This document shows, one piece after another, positions 43,078 through 50,787 of a stretch of 64,000 nucleotides of DNA. The stretch spans positions 1 to 64,000 of the forward strand of contig NZ_BAGA01000138.1 in the NCBI RefSeq assembly GCF_000308595.1. The letters run 5' to 3'. The notes under the pieces are model-generated. The model searched no databases, was not told where the DNA came from, and worked only from the letters and a program-made list of their open reading frames with translations. The stretch's first letter is position 1; each line of letters opens with the position of its first letter. The stretch is from Nocardia higoensis NBRC 100133 (lineage in GTDB: Bacteria > Actinomycetota > Actinomycetes > Mycobacteriales > Mycobacteriaceae). The position numbers and the translations under genes were made by a program.

Positions 43078-43959
43078 TCACGCGGTCGCGGTGGCCCGGG
43101 TGTAGTAGGCGAGCTTCTCGGGGTTCACCGACAGCCACAGCGCGTGGATCTCGCCGTCGCGCACGTCGAGGCTCATCACCAGCACCGGCAGGCCGTCCAC
43201 CCGGACCACCAGCGCCGGTGCGGCATTGACCTCTTCGAGGCCGAGCACCATGCCGGGCACCCCGCGCCGGGCCACGCCGTGCAGGTAGGCGGCGACCCGG
43301 TCGCCGCCGACGACCGGGCGCCGGGCGGCGTGCACCGCGCCGCCGCCGTCCGCGGTCGCGGTCGCGTCCCTGGACAGCACCGAGCGCAGGAGGTCGACGT
43401 CGCCGGTGTTCGCGGCTGTGAGGAAGCGCTCCAGCAGTTCTCGCGTGGCCGCACCGGAGGGCTGGAACCGCGGGCGGCCGCGCCTGACCCGTTCCGTCGC
43501 ACGATGCAGCGCCTGCTGGGAGGCCGCCTCGGAGATCTCGAGCATCTCGGCGATCTCCCGGTGCGGATAGCCGAAGGCCTCGCGCAGCACGAACACCGCG
43601 CGTTCGAGCGGGTTCAGCCGTTCCAGGGCGGCGAGCAGGGCCAGCGAAACCGACTCGCGCAGTTCGACGGTCTCCAGCGGGCCGAGTTCCGAGGTGGGCA
43701 CGGGTTCGGGCAGCCAGGGCCCGGTGTAGGTCTCCCGCCGGGCGCGGGCCGAGACCAGCCAGGTGCGGCAGAGGTTCACCACGGCGGTGGTCAGCCAGGC
43801 CTCGGCGGAGTGGATCCCGGAGCGGTCGGCGCCGTCCCAGCGCAGGTAGGTCTCCTGCACGGCGTCCTCGGCTTCGGTCGCCGAGCCGAGCATCCGGTAG
43901 GCGAGCGCGAACAAGCGCCTGCGCTGCGCCTCGAATACGCGCAGCCCGTCCTCGTCCAC
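43078..43959 (-). CDS. sigJ: ECF41-type RNA polymerase sigma factor (SigJ-like)
   Basis: The 293-residue protein has sigma region 2 at about 10-75 (RLFALAYRMLGSATEAEDAV), the linker motif WLPEP near 83-87 and region 4 at about 110-165 (NPLERAVFVLREAFGYPHRE). A SnoaL-like C-terminal extension follows. The extension carries the ECF41 hallmarks DGGG near 204 and NPEKL near 281 (usual NPDKL). In ECF41 factors this tail modulates activity in place of a separate anti-sigma factor. The typical target is an adjacent CMD, oxidoreductase or epimerase gene; here an FAD oxidoreductase follows. I saw no clear TGTCACA/CGTC promoter between them. Confidence 0.88.
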   Translation of the reverse strand: MDEDGLRVFEAQRRRLFALAYRMLGSATEAEDAVQETYLRWDGADRSGIHSAEAWLTTAVVNLCRTWLVSARARRETYTGPWLPEPVPTSELGPLETVELRESVSLALLAALERLNPLERAVFVLREAFGYPHREIAEMLEISEAASQQALHRATERVRRGRPRFQPSGAATRELLERFLTAANTGDVDLLRSVLSRDATATADGGGAVHAARRPVVGGDRVAAYLHGVARRGVPGMVLGLEEVNAAPALVVRVDGLPVLVMSLDVRDGEIHALWLSVNPEKLAYYTRATATA

Positions 43960-43977
43960 CGGCGCCTCCTTACCGGA

Positions 43978-44880
43978 TCAGCCCTCGTGACTCTCGGTCA
44001 GCTGCTTGGCCCCCGGCCTGCGCAGCCGCAGCCGGGCGCTGGAGCCGCGGATGGCGGGGCGCATGGCCGGGATGCGCCGCTGGGCCCGCCGCTGCGCCCT
44101 GCGCTCGGCCGGCTTGTGCTGCCAGGTCTCCGGCCGCGCGGCGACCCAGCGCTGCGAATGCCAGGCGAACGGAATGTGCGCCAGGTAGACCGCGACCAGC
44201 ACCATGAGCAGGATCAGTGGGTAGGTGACCAGCAGCGCGGCGGCCAGTGCGACCAGCACCAGCAGTCCGGCCGCGGCCTGCGGAGCCACCGACACCGACT
44301 TCATCGCCAGTGTCGGGATGGTGCTCACCGCGAGCGCGGCCGCCAGCACGGTCCACGCCGCGACCTCGTAGAAGCCGACCCACCAGCCGTCGCCGAACTG
44401 CACCAGCAGCGCGATCGGCACCAGCGCGATCAGCGCCGCCGCGGGCGCGGGCACGCCGACGAAGTACTCGCGCGCCCAGTCGGGGCGGTTGTCGTCGTCG
44501 AGCAGAGTGTTGAACCTGGCCAGTCGCAACACGATGCTGACCCCGAACAGCAACGCCACGATCCAGCCGATGCTGTTGTCGTCCAGCAGCGCCACATACA
44601 GCACCAACGCGGGCGCGACGCCGAAGGAGATCGCGTCGGACAGCGAATCCAGTTCGGCGCCGATCTTGGTGGTCGCGTCGAGCATCCGCGCCAGCCTGCC
44701 GTCGAGCATGTCGAACACGGCGGCGGCGCCGATCATGGCCAGCGCCACGGCGAGATCGCCGTCGAGGGCGAACTTCACCGACGACAGCCCCGAGCACAGC
44801 GCCAGGATCGTCACGACGCTCGGCAGCAGGCGAATGCTGCGACGGCGGCGCCTGGGGGACGGCGTGGCCGCCTCCATCAC
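43978..44880 (-). CDS. pssA: CDP-diacylglycerol-serine O-phosphatidyltransferase
   Basis: The 300-residue membrane enzyme makes phosphatidylserine from CDP-diacylglycerol and serine. The CDP-alcohol phosphotransferase signature is intact: DMLDGRLARMLD followed by GAELDSLSD, at about 57-82. Some eight membrane helices follow, then a basic C-terminal tail (RRAQRRAQRRIPAMRP). It starts 10 bases after psd, so the two act in one pathway to phosphatidylethanolamine. Confidence 0.93.
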   Translation of the reverse strand: MMEAATPSPRRRRRSIRLLPSVVTILALCSGLSSVKFALDGDLAVALAMIGAAAVFDMLDGRLARMLDATTKIGAELDSLSDAISFGVAPALVLYVALLDDNSIGWIVALLFGVSIVLRLARFNTLLDDDNRPDWAREYFVGVPAPAAALIALVPIALLVQFGDGWWVGFYEVAAWTVLAAALAVSTIPTLAMKSVSVAPQAAAGLLVLVALAAALLVTYPLILLMVLVAVYLAHIPFAWHSQRWVAARPETWQHKPAERRAQRRAQRRIPAMRPAIRGSSARLRLRRPGAKQLTESHEG

Positions 44881-44890
44881 GGCAACTCCC

Positions 44891-45604
44891 TTACGTCAGC
44901 TGGGCGAGGACGGTCTCGCCGCCGATGGTGCGCTGGCCCGGCTGCACCAGCAGCTCGGTGCCGACCGGGAAATAGGTGTCGACCCGGGAGCCGAAGCGGA
45001 TCAGGCCGTAGGTGTCGCCGATGGTCAGCACGTCGCCGACCTGGGCGTCGCACACGATGCGCCGGGCCAGCAAGCCGGCGATCTGCACGACCACCACGGT
45101 CGCGCCTTTCGCCGTCTCCAGAACCATGCTGTTGCGCTCGTTGACCGCACTCGCCTCGGGCAGGTCGGCGGACTTGAACTGCCCGCTCTGGTGCCTGACC
45201 TCGCGCACCACGCCGGAAACCGGGGTGCGCTGCACGTGCACGTCGAGCACCGAGAGGAAGATGCTCACCCGGGGCAGCGGCTGATCGCCCAGGCCTAGTT
45301 CGGCGGGCGGTGCGGCGCTGTCGACCAGGGCGATCTCACCATCGGCCGGAGCGACGACGACGCCGGCCCGGTTCGGCGGCACCCGATGCGGATGGCGGAA
45401 GAAACCCGCGCACGCGGCGGCGGTGACCAGACCGGCCCGGCGCAGCCACCTGCGTTTGCCCGCGGCGACCGCGACCGCGAGCGGAACGGCCACGAACGGC
45501 AGTCCGGCGGGGTGCAGCGGTGGGATCGTGGATCGCACCAGATCGACGATATGGCCGACCCCGGTGGTCTCGGGTGTGCCGGGCGGGGTGGGACGGCGTG
45601 CCAC
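44891..45604 (-). CDS. psd: Phosphatidylserine decarboxylase (short bacterial type)
   Basis: The 237-residue proenzyme converts phosphatidylserine to phosphatidylethanolamine at the membrane. It has [29 protein letters not shown] and the self-cleavage site [13 protein letters not shown] near 205, where the Ser after Gly becomes the pyruvoyl group. GTG 45604 follows AGAGGAG. It leads the psd-pssA operon and is divergent from the FabH-like gene. Confidence 0.93.
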   Translation of the reverse strand: MARRPTPPGTPETTGVGHIVDLVRSTIPPLHPAGLPFVAVPLAVAVAAGKRRWLRRAGLVTAAACAGFFRHPHRVPPNRAGVVVAPADGEIALVDSAAPPAELGLGDQPLPRVSIFLSVLDVHVQRTPVSGVVREVRHQSGQFKSADLPEASAVNERNSMVLETAKGATVVVVQIAGLLARRIVCDAQVGDVLTIGDTYGLIRFGSRVDTYFPVGTELLVQPGQRTIGGETVLAQLT

Positions 45605-45760
45605 AGACTCCTCTTTCGTGCTCGATGCGCTCGGTTGCAAGCCACCACACAGTACGCCGAACGTCCACTCGGGCGCTCTGCGCTCGTCCCGGTCCGGTTC
45701 CCGAAGTCCGGTCCCGCTCACCGATATGGCGATCCGGCGGCGCGTCCGCAACCCGGGGGC

Positions 45761-45779
45761 TAATATGAGGGTGCCTCAT
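45761..45779 (+). promoter_or_regulatory. Promoter with 15-bp palindrome upstream of the FabH-like gene
   Basis: TAATAT (45761-45766) is a good -10. It overlaps an inverted repeat, ATGAGG-GTG-CCTCAT (45765-45779), that spans the expected start site. This could be an operator; the leader would be about 54 bases. No clear -35 is visible. Confidence 0.45.
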
Positions 45780-45826
45780 GTCTAAGGGAGTTCGAAGCAG
45801 AATCCGCAGGTAACCAGGAGACGCAC

Positions 45827-46855
45827 ATGTCCGTACGCATCGCCCAGACGACCGGCGTCGAAAACACCGCGATCCTCGGACTCGGCGTCTATCGCCCGGC
45901 CCGGATCGTCACCAACGACGAGATCGCCGGTCCGATCAACTCCAGCGACGAATGGATCCGGACCCGCTCCGGGATCAGAACCAGGCGATTCGCGGACGCC
46001 ACGGAAACCCTGCGATCGATGAGCGTGGCCGCCGCGCGCGACGCGCTGGCCGCCGCCGAGGTCTCCGCCGACGAGATCGACTGCGTCATCGTCGCCACCT
46101 CCACACACCTGCTGCTCACTCCCGCCGCCGCCCCGCGCATCGCCACCGAACTCGGCATGAACGGCGCCGCCGCCTTCGACATCTCCGCGGGGTGCGCGGG
46201 CTTCTGCCACGCCCTGGCCATGGCCTCGGACCTCGTCCGGGCGGGCACCTCGAAGAAAGTACTGGTCATCGGCGTCGAGAAGCTCACCGACACCGTCGAC
46301 ATGACCGACCGCTCGACCGCCTTCCTGTTCGCCGACGGCGCGGGCGCGGTGGTGGTCGGCCCGGCCGATGAGCCGGGGATCGGCCCCACGGTGTGGGGTT
46401 CGGACGGCACCCAGCACCACGCCATCCGCCAGACCAAGGACTGGGTCGAGTTCTTCGCCGAGATCGAGGAGAAGGGGCTCGAGGCGGTCCGCCCCTATCT
46501 GGCGATGGAGGGCACCGCGGTGTTCCGCTGGGCGGCGCACTCGCTGGAGAAGGTCTGCCGCGACGCGATCGACCGGGCCGGACTCACCACCGACGACCTG
46601 CAGGCCATGATCCCGCACCAGGCCAACGGCCGGATCATCGAGATCATGGCGCGGGTGCTGAAGCTGCCGGAGAACTGCGCGCTCGCCAACGACATCGAGG
46701 AAACCGGTAACACCTCGGCCGCCTCGATCCCGCTGGCGATGGAAGCACTGCTGCGCAAAGGAGATTCACGTCCCGGCGACACCGCCCTGCTGATCGCCTT
46801 CGGCGCCGGACTCTCCTACGCCGCGCAGGTGGTCACCCTGCCGAACTGGAAGTAG
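45827..46855 (+). CDS. Beta-ketoacyl-ACP synthase III (FabH-like)
   Basis: The 342-residue thiolase-fold enzyme has the full Cys-His-Asn triad: SAGCAGFCH near 126, IPHQANGRI near 263 and TGNTSAAS near 294. FabH enzymes condense an acyl-CoA primer with malonyl-ACP to start fatty acid synthesis. In mycolate producers a FabH links the two fatty-acid systems, but primer choice cannot be told here and a secondary-metabolism role is possible. CCAGGAG precedes ATG 45827. It is divergent from the phospholipid genes psd-pssA. Confidence 0.9.
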   Translation: MSVRIAQTTGVENTAILGLGVYRPARIVTNDEIAGPINSSDEWIRTRSGIRTRRFADATETLRSMSVAAARDALAAAEVSADEIDCVIVATSTHLLLTPAAAPRIATELGMNGAAAFDISAGCAGFCHALAMASDLVRAGTSKKVLVIGVEKLTDTVDMTDRSTAFLFADGAGAVVVGPADEPGIGPTVWGSDGTQHHAIRQTKDWVEFFAEIEEKGLEAVRPYLAMEGTAVFRWAAHSLEKVCRDAIDRAGLTTDDLQAMIPHQANGRIIEIMARVLKLPENCALANDIEETGNTSAASIPLAMEALLRKGDSRPGDTALLIAFGAGLSYAAQVVTLPNWK

Positions 46856-46873
46856 CCCGGCGACAACGGCCGG

Positions 46874-47332
46874 TCAGGCCGTCGTCGTCTCGGCGGCGGC
46901 CTTGATCCTGGCCAGCGTCGTGGTCATGCCGCCGATCAGTTGCTTCTCGAAGGCGGTTTCGCCACCGAAGAGCAGGTCGATGGCCTTGCGAGGCGCCCAG
47001 CGCACGCCCGCCGAGGCATCGCGCAGCTGGGTCAGCCGGGTGCCGGTCGAGGTGGGCTCCAGGGTGAAGCGCCAGGTGACGCCGTTCTCGTTCATCCGGA
47101 AGGCGAATTCGCGCTCGGGTTCGTAGGAGACGATGCGCGAGCTGGTCGGCCACACCCGCCAGCCCGCCTTGTTCCAGTTGACCGTCCAGGTCCCCGCCTT
47201 CGGCGTGCCCAGCGGCTTCATGGCCTTGGTCGTCGGACTGAACTCCGGCATCCGATCGAGATCGGTGAGGATCTTCCAGACTCTTTCGGGCGGAGCGACG
47301 ATGTCGACTTCTGCTTCGAGGCTTTCGGCCAT
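46874..47332 (-). CDS. SRPBCC (START-like) family protein
   Basis: The 152-residue helix-grip fold protein opens AEVDIVAPPERVWKILTDLD, then FSPTTKAMKPLGTPKAGTWT, and ends with a long amphipathic helix. Members bind hydrophobic ligands, or act as cyclases or aromatases. GGAGGT before ATG 47332 fixes the start. It converges on the FabH-like gene with an 18-base gap. The ligand is unknown. Confidence 0.82.
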   Translation of the reverse strand: MAESLEAEVDIVAPPERVWKILTDLDRMPEFSPTTKAMKPLGTPKAGTWTVNWNKAGWRVWPTSSRIVSYEPEREFAFRMNENGVTWRFTLEPTSTGTRLTQLRDASAGVRWAPRKAIDLLFGGETAFEKQLIGGMTTTLARIKAAAETTTA

Positions 47333-47515
47333 GGGCACCTCCGTTGTCGGACGGATCGGTCCCGGCCCATCGTAGACCGCGCGGCCCGCGCCACACCCCG
47401 ACGACATTTGCATCACGAATCGGCACGACACGGCAGAGACGTTGTCGCATCGGGCATCCCGAGACCGATGAGACAACTGTCAGCGTCCCACCTACTCGAG
47501 TGAGGTGATCAGGCC

Positions 47516-47776
47516 GTGAATCTGCGATCCCTGCTCCACCACCACCGCCGCCCGGAAACGGCCCCGCCGCTCACCCTGATCGAATCCGACGACCGCCGCG
47601 TCGTGGAACCCGCCGCGGCAGCACCGCCCCCACCCCCGCGCACGCCTCCGCTCACCGACGAGGAACGCCTCGAACGCCTGCCCACCGCGACCGAACTCGA
47701 ACTGGTCCTCGAGCACCGGATGGGCCCCGATCCCGATTCCGCTCCGCCACGCCGCCACGACGCCGCTGCCCCCTGA
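47516..47776 (+). CDS. Small proline-rich protein, unknown
   Basis: The 86-residue protein is mostly disordered, with a His/Arg-rich N terminus (LRSLLHHHRRPE), a Pro run near 38-45 and an acidic helix (DEERLERLPTATELELVLEH). GAGGTGATCAGGCC precedes GTG 47516. I recognise no family. It may be real, but its low complexity in this GC range weakens the case. Confidence 0.4.
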   Translation: MNLRSLLHHHRRPETAPPLTLIESDDRRVVEPAAAAPPPPPRTPPLTDEERLERLPTATELELVLEHRMGPDPDSAPPRRHDAAAP

Positions 47777-47814
47777 CTCCCGCGACCCCCAGCGCTCTTC
47801 CCGATACCCGCGGG

Positions 47815-47847
47815 TAGGCTCTGCGATCGCGCCGGAGGCTCCGGCGC
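47815..47847 (+). promoter_or_regulatory. Promoter and 19-bp palindrome before the small lipoprotein gene
   Basis: TAGGCT (47815-47820) is a TANNNT -10 preceded by GGG. A perfect 19-bp palindrome, GCGCCGGAG-G-CTCCGGCGC, follows at 47829-47847, at the predicted 5' end of the transcript. It may act as an operator or an mRNA-stabilising stem. Confidence 0.45.
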
Positions 47848-47874
47848 CTGATAGCACCCCCGGGAAGAGCGAGC

Positions 47875-48195
47875 ATGAAGCGATTTTCCGTCGTCCTGTC
47901 CACCGCAGCGGCGCTGACCCTGGCCCTTTCCGGCTGTGGCGGTTCGGATTCCGGCGAGGCAGCCGCCGACTCGGCAGACAAGACCGCGCAGACCACCTGC
48001 GCGGAGTTCAAGACCCTCGACACCGAGGCCGAGCAGGCCGTCGTCGAGGCGATCCTCACCGAGCACCCGGACAGCCAGTACGCGGGCAGCCCGAACGTCG
48101 CCCTCGGCACCGCCAAGCTGGTGTGCCTGGCGGAAGCGAACGCCGACAAGACCGTCGCCGAGGCGGCGGGGCTGCTCACTCCGGCCGCGAAGTAG
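47875..48195 (+). CDS. Small secreted lipoprotein, unknown
   Basis: The 106-residue protein has a signal peptide and lipobox ALSGC with the lipidated Cys at 21. A short acidic domain (TCAEFKTLDTEAEQAVVEAI, KLVCLAEANADKTVAEAAGL) follows, with two Cys able to pair. This resembles small actinobacterial lipoproteins of unknown role. GGAAGAGCGAGC precedes the ATG. It stands alone before the CDC48-like gene. Confidence 0.75.
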   Translation: MKRFSVVLSTAAALTLALSGCGGSDSGEAAADSADKTAQTTCAEFKTLDTEAEQAVVEAILTEHPDSQYAGSPNVALGTAKLVCLAEANADKTVAEAAGLLTPAAK

Positions 48196-48300
48196 TCCCG
48201 GCACCCAGGATCGGCCCGAGCGCGAGGACCGTCTCCGCCCCAAAGCGGTGACGGAACCGGGCGCGATGGCGGACTCCCGGACAGCGGGCAGAATGGCACA

Positions 48301-50574
48301 GTGGCAGAACTGGCGCTCACCGCTCGCTTGAATCCCTCCGCCGCCGACGCCAGGCGCGGGGTGGTGCGGCTGCACCCGGAAGCGCTGGCGGCGCTGGGAT
48401 TGCGCGAGTGGGACGGGATCGCGCTGTCGGGAGCCAGGCATACCGCGGCCGTCGTCGCGCTGGCTCCGGCGGGGACTCCGGCCGGAGTGGCGCTGCTCGA
48501 CGACGTCACGCTGTCCAACGCGGGCATCAAGGAGAACCAGACCGTCGTCGTCGCGCCCGCCCTCGTGCACGGCGCGCGGCAGGTCGTGCTGAGCGGATCG
48601 GTGCACGCCACCCGCAGTATTCCCGCGGCGACGCTGCGCCAGGCGCTGCTCGGCAAGGTGGTGACCGTGGGCGACACGGTGTCGCTGCTGCCCCGCGATC
48701 TCGGCCCCGACATGCCCACCGCGACCGCGGGCCAGGCCCTCTCGCGCACCTTCGGCATCGCCTGGACCACCGAGCTGCTGACGGTGACCGCCACCGATCC
48801 CGGGCCGGGCCCGGTCAGCGTGCAGCCGAACACGGCGGTGTCGTGGACGGCGGGCGCGATGGCCGCGCGCGAGGCCGTGGACCGAGCGGCGGCGGGCGAC
48901 CCGATACCCAGCGGTCCGGCCTCGCACGCGGCCACCGAGGCGGCGGTCTTCGACGCGACCGCCGTGCAGTCGCCGAGCGCGGCCATCGCCGGCCGCCGCT
49001 GGACCTCCGCCGAAGCGCCGATCCCGACGGAGGACCTGACCGGCGTGCACGCCCAGGCCGCCAAGCTCGCCGAATGGCTGAGCCTGGCGCTGGACGAGCC
49101 CGAACTGCTGCGCGCGCTCGGCGCGAACGCCCGCCTCGGTGTCTTGATCACCGGACCCGCGGGCGTCGGCAAGGCCACCCTGGCGCGCGCGGTCGCGGCT
49201 CCGCGCAGGCTGATCGAACTCGACGGCCCGACCGTGGGCGCGGCCGAGAGCGGCGCCCGGTTGCGGGAGGTCGCCGCGGCGGTGGCCGAAGTGGGTTCCG
49301 GGCAGGGCGGGGTCCTGCTGGTCAGCGACATCGACGCGCTGCTGCCCGAACAGCCCGAGCCGGTGGCCACCCTGATCCTCGACCAGCTGCGCGCCGCCGT
49401 GTCCGGGCCGGGCGTGGCGTTCCTGGCCACCACCGCGCACCCGACCCGGGTCGACGCCCGGCTGCGCGGCCCCGAATTGTGCGACCGGGAACTCGCGCTG
49501 CCGCTGCCGACCGCGCCGGTGCGCCGGGCGCTGCTCGAGCAGGTGCTGCGCAAGGTTCCCACCGGGGAGCTGGCACTGGACGCGGTCGCCGCGCGCACGC
49601 CGGGTTTCGTCGTCGCCGATCTGGCCGCGCTGGCCAGGGAGGCCGGGTTGCGGGCGGCCTCGCGAGCCAGCAGGCACGGAGCCGCTCCCGAGCTGACCCA
49701 GGACGACCTGCTCGGCGCGCTCGAGGTGATCCGCCCGCTGTCGCGCTCGGGTACCGAGGAGCTGGCCGTCGGCAGTCTCGGCCTCGACGACGTGGGCGAC
49801 ATGGTCGAGACCAAGCAGGCGCTCACCGAGGCCGTGCTGTGGCCGCTGCGCCACCCCGACTCCTTCGCCCGGCTCGGCGTGGAGCCACCGCGCGGGGTGC
49901 TGCTCTACGGCCCGCCCGGGTGCGGCAAGACCTTCCTGGTGCGCGCGCTCGCCGGTTCCGGCCAGCTCAGTGTGCACGCGGTGAAGGGCGCCGAACTGAT
50001 GGACAAGTGGGTCGGCTCGTCCGAGCGCGCCGTGCGCGAGCTGTTCCAGCGCGCCCGTGACTCCGCGCCCTCGCTGATCTTCCTCGACGAGGTCGACGCG
50101 CTCGCCCCGCGGCGCGGCCAGACCGGCGACTCCGGGGTGGGCGATCGGGTGGTGGCCGCCCTGCTCACCGAGCTCGACGGCGTCGAACCGCTGCGCGATG
50201 TGGTGGTGCTCGGCGCGACCAATCGCCCCGAACTCATCGACCCGGCGCTGCTGCGCCCGGGCCGCCTGGAACGGCTGGTGTTCGTGCCGCCACCGGACGC
50301 CGAGGCCCGGCTGGCGATCCTGCGCACCGCGGGCAAGTCGGTGCCGCTGGCCGCCGACGTGGACCTGGCCGCGCTGGCCGCCGATCTCGACGGCTACTCC
50401 GCCGCGGACTGTGCTGCGTTGTTGCGCGAGGCCGCGCTGACCGCCATGCGCCGCGATGTCGAGGCCGCCGATGTGACGGCCGCCGATGTCGAAACAGCGC
50501 GCCGCGCGGTGCGTCCCTCACTGGATTCGGATCAAGTGGAGTCGTTGCGTCGCTACGCCGACTCGCGCGGATGA
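48301..50574 (+). CDS. CDC48/p97-like double AAA ATPase
   Basis: The 757-residue protein has an N-terminal CDC48-type double-psi barrel and beta domain (about 5-200) and two AAA modules. The first (about 240-470) has a Walker A GPAGVGKATLA near 285, but its Walker B is LLVSDIDAL, lacking the catalytic Glu, so it is probably inactive. The second (about 500-730) has GPPGCGKTFLVRAL, LIFLDEVDALAPRRG and the arginine finger region LLRPGRLERLVF, all intact. It should unfold proteins using ATP. Mycobacterial Rv0435c is the apparent orthologue, next to pssA-psd there as here. Confidence 0.88.
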   Translation: MAELALTARLNPSAADARRGVVRLHPEALAALGLREWDGIALSGARHTAAVVALAPAGTPAGVALLDDVTLSNAGIKENQTVVVAPALVHGARQVVLSGSVHATRSIPAATLRQALLGKVVTVGDTVSLLPRDLGPDMPTATAGQALSRTFGIAWTTELLTVTATDPGPGPVSVQPNTAVSWTAGAMAAREAVDRAAAGDPIPSGPASHAATEAAVFDATAVQSPSAAIAGRRWTSAEAPIPTEDLTGVHAQAAKLAEWLSLALDEPELLRALGANARLGVLITGPAGVGKATLARAVAAPRRLIELDGPTVGAAESGARLREVAAAVAEVGSGQGGVLLVSDIDALLPEQPEPVATLILDQLRAAVSGPGVAFLATTAHPTRVDARLRGPELCDRELALPLPTAPVRRALLEQVLRKVPTGELALDAVAARTPGFVVADLAALAREAGLRAASRASRHGAAPELTQDDLLGALEVIRPLSRSGTEELAVGSLGLDDVGDMVETKQALTEAVLWPLRHPDSFARLGVEPPRGVLLYGPPGCGKTFLVRALAGSGQLSVHAVKGAELMDKWVGSSERAVRELFQRARDSAPSLIFLDEVDALAPRRGQTGDSGVGDRVVAALLTELDGVEPLRDVVVLGATNRPELIDPALLRPGRLERLVFVPPPDAEARLAILRTAGKSVPLAADVDLAALAADLDGYSAADCAALLREAALTAMRRDVEAADVTAADVETARRAVRPSLDSDQVESLRRYADSRG

Positions 50575-50787
50575 GCGGCGTCCCCGCCGTCGCGGTCGCA
50601 CACTCCCGACAGTCCAGGACGGGCGTGCCAATCCGATGGTGTGGGTGGCGTGCCGAGTGGCAGTACGGATACCCCGACTGACCAGCCGTTACACAAAGAA
50701 GAGCCGACCCGCCCGACTTCCGGCTGGAAACGCCACATAGGATGAGCAGACAACCACCCCGCCGCTACTACCCGACGGAGTGCAGTT

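Noticed and set aside
47509-49977. A minus-strand open frame of more than 800 codons over the CDC48-like ATPase
   Set aside because: It is a high-GC shadow frame, rich in Arg, Gly and Gln. The plus-strand AAA motifs are unambiguous.
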